Assembly (NCBI RefSeq): GCF_013141825.1
Contig: NZ_RZNH01000016.1
Location: forward strand, 1 to 41,358
DNA from: Marinifilum caeruleilacunae
GTDB taxonomy: Bacteria > Bacteroidota > Bacteroidia > Bacteroidales > Marinifilaceae
Direction: 5' to 3'
Length of the DNA stretch: 41,358 bases
Made by a program: the position numbers and the translations under genes. Below the pieces are notes generated by a model that was not told where the DNA came from, ran no database searches, and saw nothing but the letters and a program-made list of their open reading frames with translations. The stretch's first letter is position 1. The number at the start of each line of letters is the position of its first letter. Positions 18,148 through 27,157 of this stretch are shown here, piece after piece.

Positions 18148-18170
18148 AGCCGAAAGCGATGCTTTCGGCT
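18148..18170 (-). terminator. intrinsic terminator of the S41 peptidase gene
   Basis: A 10-bp perfect stem (AGCCGAAAGC / GCTTTCGGCT) with a three-base loop is followed on the minus strand by a run of T. It starts 13 bases after the peptidase stop codon. Confidence 0.92.
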
Positions 18171-18182
18171 CATTATCAGTGT

Positions 18183-19796
18183 TTATTCTTTGATTAACTC
18201 TTTATCGTACAAATCAGGATTTTTGAGTACTTCAATTGCCTTTAAAACAAACTCGTTCTCGCTGTTCACAATTTTATAATACTCGGCGCTTTTCCACAAA
18301 TCCCTCGCTAACAATGCTTTTACATGCAGTTTTATGTCATCAACCACCGCATTGTAATCTTCCTCTTTCTTTTCAATTCCTTCCTTTTCTCCCAAGGCAA
18401 CAATTTCCTGCATCATCTCATCGCTAACCACGAAGTTTTTAGAGAAGCTCTCAAATTTGGAATATTTCTTTCTAAGTTTTTCCAGGTTTTGATCCATATA
18501 ATTCACCACATAAGGGTAAATTACATTTTTACGAACCAATAAATTGAAGTATTTGTAATTGGCTGTTGTATCAATTGGAACAAAAATATCAGGCATAATT
18601 CCACCTCCACCATAAACGGTTCTGTTCTTCACCAAAGTGTTATATTTTAACGAATCCGGAAAATGAATGCTATCTGCATTAATCATCTCTCCCGATTTAT
18701 AACGCTTAAGGATATCCAAATGATAGTCTTCCAATCCATTTTCATAAGGTTTTTGAATGCATCTGCCAGTTGGTGTATAATAGTGAGCGGTTGTTAATCG
18801 AATCATCGAACCATCAGAAAGTGGAAATTGACGCTGCACCAAACCTTTACCAAAAGTTCTACGGCCCAAAATTACACCTCTGTCCCAATCTTGAACTGCT
18901 CCCGAAACAATCTCAGAAGCCGAGGCCGAACCTTCATCCAGTAAAATCACAACTCTGCCTTCCTTAAAAATCCCTTTCGCTGTAGAGATATTCTCTCTTC
19001 TTGGAGTAGTAAGACCTTTGGTGTAGACGATTAACTTTTCGGCATCAAGAAACTGATCAACCATTTCTATCGCAGCGGTCATGAAACCTCCACCATTTCC
19101 TCGCAAGTCGAGAATCAAATCCTGCATTTTTTGAGCTTTTAATTCCGTTAATGCTTTTAAGAATTCGTCGGCTGTGGTTAGTGCAAAACGATTCAGTTTG
19201 ATGTAACCAATCTCTTTGTTAATCATGTAAGCTGCATCCAAACTATGAATTGGAATTTTATCGCGTGTAATTACAAACTCAAGAAGCTCTTTCTCTCTTT
19301 TTCGCTTCACTTTTAAATTAACGATGGTTCCCTTCTCGCCTCTTAAGCGATCATGAACATCCTTGTTCTTCATTCCAATTGCAGCAACGTTTTCGTTGTC
19401 TATTTCAAGAATTCTATCTCCTGCCCTAAGACCTGACTTTTCCGATGGTCCACCCGGAATGGTTGCAACCACCATTAAAGTATCGCGCAAAAGGTTGAAT
19501 TGAATTCCAATTCCACTAAAACTTCCCTGCAGTGGTTCGTTCATCTCTTTAATCTCATCCTTGCTAATATAAATGGAATGAGGATCAAGATCGGCCAATA
19601 CTTTTATAATTGCATCTTCGGTTAACTTCTCAACATTCACTGTGTCAACGTAAAATGCATCAACCAAAGCCAATAAATTCTGATATTTAATTGCCTGATG
19701 TTTTACCGATTGAGCATGAAGCGTTCCACAAATCGCAAAAACACTTAAGAATAAAAGTGCAAAGCCATTCCTCAAAAAAATTTTCAAACTACTCAT
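18183..19796 (-). CDS. S41 family C-terminal processing peptidase, exported
   Basis: With the start at the ATG of 19796 the protein has 537 residues and opens with a signal sequence (SSLKIFLRNGFALLFLSVFAICGTLHAQS). A more distal ATG at 19865 would put 23 extra polar residues in front and is less likely. A PDZ domain follows (GSFSGIGIQFN through AGDRILEIDNENV), then the S41 core. The catalytic serine lies in DEGSASASEIVSG and the general-base lysine in RTFGKGLVQRQFP. Such proteases cleave C-terminal tails of periplasmic or envelope proteins. A helical C-terminal extension of about 150 residues follows the core, as is common in Bacteroidota members of the family. Confidence 0.93.
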   Translation of the reverse strand: MSSLKIFLRNGFALLFLSVFAICGTLHAQSVKHQAIKYQNLLALVDAFYVDTVNVEKLTEDAIIKVLADLDPHSIYISKDEIKEMNEPLQGSFSGIGIQFNLLRDTLMVVATIPGGPSEKSGLRAGDRILEIDNENVAAIGMKNKDVHDRLRGEKGTIVNLKVKRKREKELLEFVITRDKIPIHSLDAAYMINKEIGYIKLNRFALTTADEFLKALTELKAQKMQDLILDLRGNGGGFMTAAIEMVDQFLDAEKLIVYTKGLTTPRRENISTAKGIFKEGRVVILLDEGSASASEIVSGAVQDWDRGVILGRRTFGKGLVQRQFPLSDGSMIRLTTAHYYTPTGRCIQKPYENGLEDYHLDILKRYKSGEMINADSIHFPDSLKYNTLVKNRTVYGGGGIMPDIFVPIDTTANYKYFNLLVRKNVIYPYVVNYMDQNLEKLRKKYSKFESFSKNFVVSDEMMQEIVALGEKEGIEKKEEDYNAVVDDIKLHVKALLARDLWKSAEYYKIVNSENEFVLKAIEVLKNPDLYDKELIKE

Positions 19797-19902
19797 ATAA
19801 ATTATGCTTTTTAATAAATTTTGCGCAAATTGATTATCCTTAACAGAACTTGACGAAAGATACAATCTTTTTTAAGAATTACGGGCATTGAATTCAACAA
19901 AC

Positions 19903-20640
19903 ATGGAACATAAAGCCAATATTTTACTGCTTGGATTTACTCAATCTTTGAGCATAGAATCCTTGCCAGGAATTAATTTCTCAAAATGCCATTCCATTGA
20001 GGATTTAACCGAATTGGTGATCTCCAATGAATATCATCTTGTGATTTCAAAGTTCATTGTTGGCGATATAAATGCTCTGGAAATTAATCGAAGCCTGGAA
20101 TCCTTAAAGGCTTACTATGCCGAATCAGCACCTAAATCATTTAAACTACTTGTTTTAACCTCAAACGAAGAAGAGGATGATGTATGTAAAGCAAATCAAC
20201 TTTTGTATTTCCCTGAGGAAATGAATTTAAAGTCATTAATTCTTAAATTGATTGATTTACCTCGTGAACCTAAAAGGACAGACAAAGATCTTGCCATTAT
20301 TGATTTTGAGGAACTTTTTATTCGTGTCGACAACAACAGGGTTTTTATAAAAGAGGTAATTGAAAAGTTTTTTAAAATCAAGGAATCCCGAATTTCGGAA
20401 ATTCAAGTTCCCCTGGAAAACAGAGACTTTAAAAAAGCGAAGGACTCTGCCCACAAGCTGAAAGGTGTATTGGCCAATTTTTCAATGATTGAAGCCAAAT
20501 CAACCATTATCGAATTGGAAAAAATCATTTTGAGAGAAGACATCGATGCCTCGATCAGCAAACTAAACGAATTGGTTCAAAAAATTGATCAGGCAAGAGA
20601 ATATTATCTATCCAACCAGGATCAATTCAAAATTTCATAA
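19903..20640 (+). CDS. receiver-like/Hpt phosphotransfer protein
   Basis: The 245 residues combine two signalling modules. The C-terminal half is a histidine phosphotransfer (Hpt) domain with the motif DSAHKLKGVLANFSM and the phospho-accepting His184. The N-terminal 120 residues have the strand-helix rhythm of a receiver domain (ANILLLGFTQSLS, HLVISKFIVGDINALE, FKLLVLTSN). However, the position normally held by the phospho-accepting Asp reads ISKF, and the usual acidic pair near the N-terminus is missing, so the receiver looks inactive. Hpt proteins pass phosphate between hybrid kinases and response regulators. No histidine kinase is encoded nearby. The start at 19903 is preferred over a TTG at 19888 because it is the first ATG. 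Confidence 0.82.
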   Translation: MEHKANILLLGFTQSLSIESLPGINFSKCHSIEDLTELVISNEYHLVISKFIVGDINALEINRSLESLKAYYAESAPKSFKLLVLTSNEEEDDVCKANQLLYFPEEMNLKSLILKLIDLPREPKRTDKDLAIIDFEELFIRVDNNRVFIKEVIEKFFKIKESRISEIQVPLENRDFKKAKDSAHKLKGVLANFSMIEAKSTIIELEKIILREDIDASISKLNELVQKIDQAREYYLSNQDQFKIS

Positions 20641-20644
20641 AAAA

Positions 20645-20673
20645 ACGGCAGCACTCAAAGTACTACCGTTATA
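20645..20673 (-). terminator. terminator of guaA
   Basis: The arms AACGGCAGCACT and AGTACTACCGTT pair over about 12 positions. On the minus strand the two imperfect positions become G-U pairs, and the hairpin is followed by TTTTTT. It serves guaA and lies between convergent genes. Confidence 0.75.
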
Positions 20674-20688
20674 TTTTAATTGTAGAAA

Positions 20689-22221
20689 TTATTCCCACTC
20701 AATGGTTGCAGGTGGTTTAGAACTAATGTCGTAAACAACTCTATTTACACCTTTCACATTATTAATAATTTTGTTTGAGGTCTTTGCAAGGAACTCATAA
20801 GGCAAATGAGACCAATCAGCAGTCATACCATCAGTAGAGCCAACAGCACGCAAAGCAACAACACTTTCGTATGTGCGCTCATCGCCCATAACTCCTACCG
20901 ATTGAACTGGCAATAACATTGCTCCAGCCTGCCAAACATCATCATACAATCCATCTTCTTTCAATCCTGAAATGAAAATATCATCTACTTCCTGAAGAAT
21001 TCTTACTTTCTCAGCCGTAATATCGCCCAGGATACGAATTCCCAATCCAGGTCCTGGGAATGGATGACGCTTGATGAATTTATCTTCTAATCCCATGCTA
21101 CGTCCCACTCTGCGAACCTCATCTTTGAACAATAGTTTTAGTGGTTCAACTACCTTTAGTTTCATATAATCAGGCAAACCACCCACATTGTGATGCGATT
21201 TAATGGTTTGAGAAGGACCTCCGGTTACCGAAACAGATTCGATTACATCAGGATAAATGGTACCTTGACCTAACCATTTGGCATTTTCTACCTTATGTGA
21301 TTCTTCGTCGAATACCTCTACAAATGCATTACCAATAATCTTACGTTTGGCTTCCGGTTCTGTAACTCCTTTAAGCGCTTCAATAAATTTGGCACCTGCA
21401 TCAACTCCTGTTACATTTAAACCTAGCGATTCGTATTTCTTCAATACGTTGGTAAATTCGTTCTTACGCAACAATCCGTTATCAACGAAAATACAGTATA
21501 GGTTTTTGCCAATAGCTTTGTGCAACAACATGGCAGCAACAGTTGAATCAACACCACCCGATAAACCAAGAATTACACGATCATCGCCCAATTGTTCCTT
21601 CAGTTCTGCAACTGTTGTTTCAACAAATGCATCTGGAGTCCATTCTTGCGAACAACCACAAATTCCAACAATAAAGTTTTCCAAAATCACAATTCCTTCC
21701 GTACTGTGATATACTTCCGGATGAAACTGAATCCCATAACTTGTCTCTCCTTCAATAGCAAATGCTGCATTCTCTACATCAGCAGTGCTTGCTGTTACTT
21801 TATAGTTTGCAGGCATTTTTTCGATGGTATCTCCATGCGACATCCAAACCTGGGAGTTCAAACTAATTCCTTTCAACAAGTCACAAGAATTGTCAACAGA
21901 AGTTAAGTTTGCACGACCATACTCACGTTTGTTCGAAGCCATTACTTCACCACCAAAACAGTGCGCCAGGTGCTGTGCACCATAACAAACACCTAAAAGA
22001 GGTAATTTTCCTTTAATTTCTGATAAATCTGGAATTGGAGCTTTTTCGTCTCTTACCGAAAACGGGCTTCCTGAAAGAATCACACCTTTTATCGATTCAT
22101 CGATTACTGGTGGATTGTTGTAGGGATGAATTTCACAGTAAACATTTAATTCACGAACACGTCTTGCAATTAACTGAGTGTACTGTGAGCCAAAATCTAA
22201 AATCAGAATTTTTTCCTGCAT
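20689..22221 (-). CDS. guaA: GMP synthase (glutamine-hydrolysing)
   Basis: This enzyme converts XMP to GMP using ATP and glutamine, the last step of de novo GMP synthesis. The 510 residues have the full bifunctional layout. A class I glutamine amidotransferase domain carries the nucleophile Cys79 (LGVCYGAQ) and the His-Glu pair in [10 protein letters not shown]. The ATP pyrophosphatase domain has the P-loop LSGGVDSTV, and the C-terminal dimerisation domain ends KPPATIEWE. The E. coli protein has 525 residues. The gene has its own predicted promoter and terminator. Confidence 0.97.
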   Translation of the reverse strand: MQEKILILDFGSQYTQLIARRVRELNVYCEIHPYNNPPVIDESIKGVILSGSPFSVRDEKAPIPDLSEIKGKLPLLGVCYGAQHLAHCFGGEVMASNKREYGRANLTSVDNSCDLLKGISLNSQVWMSHGDTIEKMPANYKVTASTADVENAAFAIEGETSYGIQFHPEVYHSTEGIVILENFIVGICGCSQEWTPDAFVETTVAELKEQLGDDRVILGLSGGVDSTVAAMLLHKAIGKNLYCIFVDNGLLRKNEFTNVLKKYESLGLNVTGVDAGAKFIEALKGVTEPEAKRKIIGNAFVEVFDEESHKVENAKWLGQGTIYPDVIESVSVTGGPSQTIKSHHNVGGLPDYMKLKVVEPLKLLFKDEVRRVGRSMGLEDKFIKRHPFPGPGLGIRILGDITAEKVRILQEVDDIFISGLKEDGLYDDVWQAGAMLLPVQSVGVMGDERTYESVVALRAVGSTDGMTADWSHLPYEFLAKTSNKIINNVKGVNRVVYDISSKPPATIEWE

Positions 22222-22266
22222 AAATCTATAAATTGAGGTTGTTCAGATATCTTATTATTTGGCGTA

Positions 22267-22274
22267 CAAAGATA
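22267..22274 (-). promoter_or_regulatory. -7 element of the guaA promoter
   Basis: TATCTTTG on the minus strand is a full match to TAnnTTTG, the same octamer as in the tRNA-Asp promoter at 40852. It lies 45 bases upstream of the guaA ATG. A clear -33 TTG was not found. Confidence 0.5.
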
Positions 22275-22340
22275 CACAAATTTGCGACTTTAAAATGCCT
22301 TTACTAAGAATTCAAAAAACAACTTGATAATCTAAAAAAT

Positions 22341-22367
22341 AACCCCCAAGGAAATCCTCAGGGGTTG
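22341..22367 (-). terminator. terminator of the C1 peptidase gene
   Basis: The arms AACCCC and GGGGTT, with an inner AGG/CCT pairing, make a hairpin just past the peptidase stop. On the minus strand it is followed by ATTTTTTAG. Confidence 0.85.
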
Positions 22368-22371
22368 TTTA

Positions 22372-23619
22372 TTATTTAAACTTTTTAAGTAAATCTTTTA
22401 CTGCATCCTTGTGAATGGTATAACCCATCATTTTAAGCTTTACGTAATCTTCGTGGAAGAAATAGTAACCAAATTCAGGAGAATTTTCGTCGATATTTCT
22501 TGAACCTGAACTTGAATCTTTAATCAGGTACCAATCCTTACCATCTTTATCAACATAGTAGCCTACCATGTGCATTCCATGATCATCAGTGGTTGATCCA
22601 TTTGAGAAACGGAACTGACGAGCTTCTTCGTTAATATATTCCGATGGGATATCGAAACTTGGAACCATTGCACAATTTGTTGTTCTCAAAAAGCCAGCTT
22701 CCGAAACATCACCACCAATACTCATGGTAAACCCATTACGAATTGCTTTTTTGATTGATTTCATGTACTCATCAAGCGGTACATTGTAATACTCTTCTGA
22801 GTGCCACCAGTTATCTGGCACTTTATATTCTACTTGCTGCCAGTATGGTTCTTGCATGTACGAAAGAATTTCCACGTAATCATCCGGATTTAATTTCAAA
22901 TAATCCTTCAAATAGGTCTTAGGCGTATATTCTTTTCCATCTATGCTAAACTTTGTAGGAGGAGTTCCCATATAGTGGTTCATGATTGCTTTGATGGTAG
23001 CAATTGCTTCTTCTTCGTTCCAGGCATTGCTTTTCTTTAAACCATTCAGGTATGCCATCATCTCATTGTACATTTTCTCGTGAGTGTGGAATTTACGACC
23101 GTTTAACAATCCTGAATACTCGCTTTGAGGACATGCTCCATAAATCTTCCACATTCTTGCCACAGAGTTTCCTTCTGCTCCTTGTCCGAACATTGAATTT
23201 CCTCTCTCCTGAACAAAACGACGAGCCTTCTCGATGTACTCACAATAAACAGTGTACAACTCAGAAATATCCACCTTTTTATTATACATACGATATACTT
23301 CTGACTCATAAAATGAAGTGGTAGAAAAACACCAGCAAGTACCTGTATTTCCTTGCGAAATTGTTGGGTGTGCCCACTCTGTATTGTCCTTATACAATTC
23401 AACTTTGTTTGGAAGATCATAAGAAGCTTGATCCATAAAGAATCTTTTATCTACCGCTTTCTTTTCCAATTCCGCATCTACCATACGGATATCTTTCAGA
23501 ATTGAATTCTGATAATATCCGGCTTCAAATTCTTTGAATTGTGATTTGTCTTGCTTTTGTTGAGCAATAAGGGATGAACTTATAGCAACCGCCATAAGAA
23601 CGATTAAAATTTTTTTCAT
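22372..23619 (-). CDS. exported C1 family (bleomycin hydrolase/PepC-like) cysteine peptidase
   Basis: The 415 residues start with a signal peptide (KKILIVLMAVAISSSLIAQQ), then a papain-type domain. The oxyanion glutamine and nucleophile appear as Gln89 and Cys95 in ISQGNTGTCWCFS, and the histidine in DDHGMHMVGYY. Overall layout and the long insert between Cys and His fit the bleomycin hydrolase/aminopeptidase C branch, normally cytoplasmic and 440-455 residues long; this one carries an export signal. The usual third catalytic segment KNSWG reads KDSSSG here, so the Asn is replaced by Asp. Whether it is active, and as amino- or endopeptidase, cannot be told from sequence. It stands alone with its own terminator. 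Confidence 0.87.
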   Translation of the reverse strand: MKKILIVLMAVAISSSLIAQQKQDKSQFKEFEAGYYQNSILKDIRMVDAELEKKAVDKRFFMDQASYDLPNKVELYKDNTEWAHPTISQGNTGTCWCFSTTSFYESEVYRMYNKKVDISELYTVYCEYIEKARRFVQERGNSMFGQGAEGNSVARMWKIYGACPQSEYSGLLNGRKFHTHEKMYNEMMAYLNGLKKSNAWNEEEAIATIKAIMNHYMGTPPTKFSIDGKEYTPKTYLKDYLKLNPDDYVEILSYMQEPYWQQVEYKVPDNWWHSEEYYNVPLDEYMKSIKKAIRNGFTMSIGGDVSEAGFLRTTNCAMVPSFDIPSEYINEEARQFRFSNGSTTDDHGMHMVGYYVDKDGKDWYLIKDSSSGSRNIDENSPEFGYYFFHEDYVKLKMMGYTIHKDAVKDLLKKFK

Positions 23620-23730
23620 GTTTGTTGGTTTTAAGTATCAAATACAATCTTTCAATTTGATGATTTTCTGTTAGTGAAATCAATTCAATTAAGTTGCTAA
23701 ATTATAAAAAAAGTCGAATGCTTATTTCTT

Positions 23731-24660
23731 TTAACGATCAAGTTCTATGGAGAATTTCTTACCATCTTCGGCCAATCTCGTATTTTCAAATACGGCCTGC
23801 GCTTCTTCCAAATGTGCATCCAAAGTTTTAAAGCGTGTCGAAAAGTGACCAATAATCAACTTCTTTGCCTTTGCTTCCTGTGCAATTTTAGCGGCTTGTT
23901 CAGCTGTGGAATGATTGGTTGCCTTTGCCAACTTGGCTTCTGTTTTTAAAAATGTGGCTTCGTGGTATAGTAAATCTACATTTTCGATAACAGGTATAAT
24001 CTTCTTGTACGGAGCTGTATCGGTACAAAAAGCATATGAACGGGTTGGAGGTGGATCTTTGGTTAATTTTTTATTGGAAATGATTTCTCCTTCTTCGGTG
24101 ATATAGTCCTCTCCCATTTTTAAGGAGTGACGACAGCGAATTGGAATGTTGTAGAACTCGAGTAGATCAGCATTTAATGTTCGCGGCCTCTCTTTTTCTT
24201 TGAATAAAAATCCTGCACAAGGCATTGCCCCGTGTTTCAATGGAAAGGACTGTACCATTACTTTATCGTCTTCGAAAAGAGTTTGCGTTTCCTTTCCAAA
24301 AATGGTATGGAAATAGATATTATACTCTTTTTTTGTCTCAAGCAGCTCTAACTGGAAAGTAATGAGTTTTTCGAGCTTGCTATGCCCATAAATATGCAAG
24401 TCGGATTTGCGCCCTTGTAGAGCGTAGGTAGAAAGAAGCCCGATCAGGCCAAAGATATGATCTCCATGTGTATGCGAGATAAAGATATGGTTGATGCGAC
24501 TCATTGGAACTCTGAATCGTTTCATTTGTATCTGTGTACCTTCTCCACAGTCGATTAAAAAGAACCGCTCAAGCACATTGAGCACTTGAGCGGTTGGATA
24601 TCTTTTGGTTGTTGGTAAAGCAGAGTTACTGCCTAGAATAGTTACTTCAAATTTCACCAA
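23731..24660 (-). CDS. rnz: ribonuclease Z
   Basis: RNase Z is a zinc-dependent metallo-beta-lactamase-fold endonuclease that removes the 3' trailer of tRNA precursors, mainly those without an encoded CCA. The 309 residues match the short bacterial form. The zinc motif is SHTHGDH (His63, His65, Asp67, His68); further ligands lie in FPLKHG, FCTDTAPY, YHEATF and IGHFSTRF. The start ATG directly abuts the stop of the STAS gene, so the two are translationally coupled behind rpsA. Confidence 0.94.
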   Translation of the reverse strand: MVKFEVTILGSNSALPTTKRYPTAQVLNVLERFFLIDCGEGTQIQMKRFRVPMSRINHIFISHTHGDHIFGLIGLLSTYALQGRKSDLHIYGHSKLEKLITFQLELLETKKEYNIYFHTIFGKETQTLFEDDKVMVQSFPLKHGAMPCAGFLFKEKERPRTLNADLLEFYNIPIRCRHSLKMGEDYITEEGEIISNKKLTKDPPPTRSYAFCTDTAPYKKIIPVIENVDLLYHEATFLKTEAKLAKATNHSTAEQAAKIAQEAKAKKLIIGHFSTRFKTLDAHLEEAQAVFENTRLAEDGKKFSIELDR

Positions 24661-25020
24661 TTACTTATTTAATTCAATTTGAGCTTTCATAGTAGAAACA
24701 GCTTCGTCCATATTGTAAGCAATATTTAGAACTGAATCCAACTGCGAAATGGAAACTAATCTTTCAACAGCAGGCTGCAAGCCATACAGAACAAATGTTC
24801 CGTTTGCATTTTTACACAACCTATTCGCTACAAGAATTGCACTAAGACCAGAGGAATCACAATATGTACAAGGAGTTAAGTCTAAAAGGATGTTTTTCTC
24901 ACCGTTTCCAGAAATTAAAACCAATTCTGATTTTAAAGCAGGAGCAATGTGAGTATCCAGTTTGTCTTTCAATACCTGCACTAAAGTATATCCATCTTTC
25001 TTGTCAATCTTGAAGTCCAT
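24661..25020 (-). CDS. STAS-domain anti-sigma factor antagonist
   Basis: The 119 residues are a single STAS domain of the SpoIIAA/RsbV type. The phosphorylation motif TYCDSSGLSAILVANRL is intact; the second serine, Ser57, corresponds to the serine phosphorylated in SpoIIAA. In partner switching such proteins bind an anti-sigma kinase when unphosphorylated and are reset by a PP2C/SpoIIE phosphatase. No RsbW-type kinase with an anti-sigma role is nearby; the SpoIIE-type phosphatase at 35944 and the SiaB kinase at 16189 are possible partners only by inference. It lies 14 bases after rpsA and directly abuts rnz, an unusual place for a signalling gene. Confidence 0.9.
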   Translation of the reverse strand: MDFKIDKKDGYTLVQVLKDKLDTHIAPALKSELVLISGNGEKNILLDLTPCTYCDSSGLSAILVANRLCKNANGTFVLYGLQPAVERLVSISQLDSVLNIAYNMDEAVSTMKAQIELNK

Positions 25021-25034
25021 AGTTACCTTATTTT

Positions 25035-26840
25035 TTATTTTTCAGCATCTTTACCGCCTTCTAATTGCGATTTAAGAGCAGCTAATTCTGATATATCACC
25101 TAAGGTAGTCTTTTCTAGTGAATCTTTCACCTTTTTAACACCTTTTTTCGTTGATTTAGCAGCTTCTTTTTTCGCAGCAGTCTCTTCTGCCTTCTTCACA
25201 TCTTCGAAAGTTCTTGAGTGTGAAAGGATAATTCTCTTAGCAGCTTTAGAGAACTCAATTACTTTGAATTGTAATTTCTCTTCAACTTTAGCCTGAGCAC
25301 CATCTTCTTTCACAAGGTGACGTGGAGTAGCGAATCCTTCAACACCGTAAGGAAGAGCAATAACAGCTCCTTTTTCGAATACTTCTACGATAGTACCTTC
25401 GTGGATAGAATCAGTAGTGAAGATTGATTCGAACACATCCCATGGATTTTCTTCCAATTGTTTGTGACCTAAGCTTAATCTTCTATTGTCCTTGTCGATT
25501 TCAAGAACTACTACTTCAATTTCAGCACCAATTTGAGTGAATTCAGCTGGGTGCTTCACTTTCTTAGTCCAAGAAAGATCTGAGATGTGGATCAATCCGT
25601 CAACACCTTCTTCGATTTCTACGAATACACCGAAGTTAGTGAAGTTACGAACTTTAGCAGTGTGCTTAGAGTTAACAGCATATTTAGTGTCAATCTCAGC
25701 CCATGGATCAGCTTTCAATTGCTTGATACCAAGAGACATTTTTCTCTCTTCGCGATCCAAAGTTAAGATTTGAGCTTCTACTTCGTCTCCAACTTTCATG
25801 AAATCCTGAGCAGATCTTAGGTGCTGTGACCAAGACATTTCAGAAACGTGAATCAAACCTTCAACACCAGTAGCGATTTCAACGAATGCACCGTAATCAG
25901 CCATTACAACTACCTTACCTTTAACAGTATCACCTACTTTCAACTCTGCATCAAGAGCATCCCATGGGTGTGGAGTAAGTTGCTTAAGACCTAAAGCGAT
26001 ACGTTTCTTATCGTCATCGAAGTCAAGGATTACAACGTTCAATTTCTGATCAAGCTCAACAATTTCGCTTGGGTGAGTTACTCTACCCCAAGAAAGATCT
26101 GTAATGTGAATCAAACCGTCAACTCCACCCAAGTCGATGAATACACCGTACGAAGTGATGTTCTTAACAGTTCCTTCAAGTACCTGACCTTTTTCAAGCT
26201 TAGCAATAATTTCTTTCTTCTGTTGTTCAAGTTCAGCTTCGATAAGAGCTTTGTGAGAAACAACAACGTTTTTGAATTCGTGGTTGATTTTAACAACTTT
26301 GAATTCCATAGTTTTACCAACGTATACATCGTAATCACGGATTGGCTTAACGTCGATCTGTGAACCTGGCAAGAACGCCTCGATTCCGAATACGTCAACG
26401 ATCATACCACCTTTTGTACGACATTTGATGTAACCTTTGATAATTTCATCATTTTCAAGAGCAGAATTTACTCTATCCCATGAACGTAATGCGCGAGCTT
26501 TTTTGTGAGAAAGAACTAACTGTCCTTTTTTGTCTTCTTGAGACTCAACGTAAACCTCTACAGTATCGCCAACCGTTAATTCTGGATTGTAACGGAATTC
26601 ATTTAAACTTACGATACCATCTGATTTGTAACCAATATTGATTACAACTTCTCTTTTGTTTAAAGAAATAACTGTACCGTCAATTACTTCTTTTTCAGCA
26701 ACTGTAGATAAAGTTTTATCATACATTGCTTCTAATTCGGTTCTCTTTTCACCACCAAAACCCTCTTCGTTAGTGAAAGCATCCCAATCAAATTCTGCAT
26801 CTGGAGCAGAATTGTCAACTTTTTTGTTTTCTTCAACCAT
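25035..26840 (-). CDS. rpsA: 30S ribosomal protein S1
   Basis: The 601 residues contain six S1 RNA-binding repeats, with starts near GTVISLNKREVVINIG, GYIKCRTKGGMIVDV, GTVKNITSYGVFIDLGG, GKVVVMADYGAFVEI, AKVRNFTNFGVFVEI and GTIVEVFEKGAVIAL. The repeats three to five show the strong GLIH(V/I)S/TDLSW signature. This is the full-length S1 that brings mRNA to the 30S subunit, which matters in Bacteroidota because Shine-Dalgarno use is low. An acidic N-terminal extension of about 40 residues and a Lys-rich C-terminal tail (KKAEETAAKKEAAKSTKKG) are typical of the phylum. Codons are highly biased, as expected of a strongly expressed gene. Confidence 0.97.
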   Translation of the reverse strand: MVEENKKVDNSAPDAEFDWDAFTNEEGFGGEKRTELEAMYDKTLSTVAEKEVIDGTVISLNKREVVINIGYKSDGIVSLNEFRYNPELTVGDTVEVYVESQEDKKGQLVLSHKKARALRSWDRVNSALENDEIIKGYIKCRTKGGMIVDVFGIEAFLPGSQIDVKPIRDYDVYVGKTMEFKVVKINHEFKNVVVSHKALIEAELEQQKKEIIAKLEKGQVLEGTVKNITSYGVFIDLGGVDGLIHITDLSWGRVTHPSEIVELDQKLNVVILDFDDDKKRIALGLKQLTPHPWDALDAELKVGDTVKGKVVVMADYGAFVEIATGVEGLIHVSEMSWSQHLRSAQDFMKVGDEVEAQILTLDREERKMSLGIKQLKADPWAEIDTKYAVNSKHTAKVRNFTNFGVFVEIEEGVDGLIHISDLSWTKKVKHPAEFTQIGAEIEVVVLEIDKDNRRLSLGHKQLEENPWDVFESIFTTDSIHEGTIVEVFEKGAVIALPYGVEGFATPRHLVKEDGAQAKVEEKLQFKVIEFSKAAKRIILSHSRTFEDVKKAEETAAKKEAAKSTKKGVKKVKDSLEKTTLGDISELAALKSQLEGGKDAEK

Positions 26841-26893
26841 GTGTTAAACTACTGATTTACTAATAAATTAGACATTATATATAAAATTCCGTG

Positions 26894-26926
26894 CAAAAGT
26901 ATAAATTATTCCGGAAGAACATACAA
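26894..26926 (-). promoter_or_regulatory. promoter of the rpsA-STAS-rnz operon
   Basis: On the minus strand the -7 element is TACTTTTG (26894-26901), with TTG (26924-26926) 22 bases upstream as -33. This predicts a 5' leader of nearly 50 bases before the rpsA ATG. Confidence 0.6.
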
Positions 26927-27119
26927 GTTACGACAATTTTTTCGCAAAATTATGCAATAAAACATACACTTAGAGGGAAATTGAGCTATTTAGAATCCTG
27001 TACTTAAATTAAAATTTACAAATGATGAATGATGATTTTTATCTCAATTTGTAATCATTTTACACCAATTCTTACAAAAACAATTTTAGAAATAAACTGG
27101 CATAATTTCATTTCTGGCT

Positions 27120-27127
27120 TACCTTTG
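27120..27127 (+). promoter_or_regulatory. -7 element for the PhnA-like gene
   Basis: TACCTTTG is a full match to TAnnTTTG, about 30 bases before the ATG at 27158. It lies inside the longer open frame beginning at 27029 and so supports the later start. Confidence 0.55.
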
Positions 27128-27157
27128 CAGCAAATTTCGAAGAATAATCAAATTACA

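Larger units (their letters stand above)
26841..27157. other. divergent intergenic region, rpsA to PhnA-like gene
   Basis: This 317-base AT-rich stretch separates rpsA (minus) from the PhnA-like gene (plus). It holds the promoters for both, listed separately. An open frame from 27029 joins the PhnA-like frame but has no family resemblance before 27158. I see no RNA gene; S1 leader autoregulation is possible but no structure stands out. Confidence 0.6.

Noticed and set aside
26073-26398. Open frames on both strands of about 95 codons within rpsA
   Set aside because: They are shadows of the highly biased codons of rpsA; neither has a protein-like composition or promoter.
27029-27157. N-terminal extension of the PhnA-like gene from an earlier ATG
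   Set aside because: The 43 added residues show no family match and a -7 promoter element lies inside the extension.
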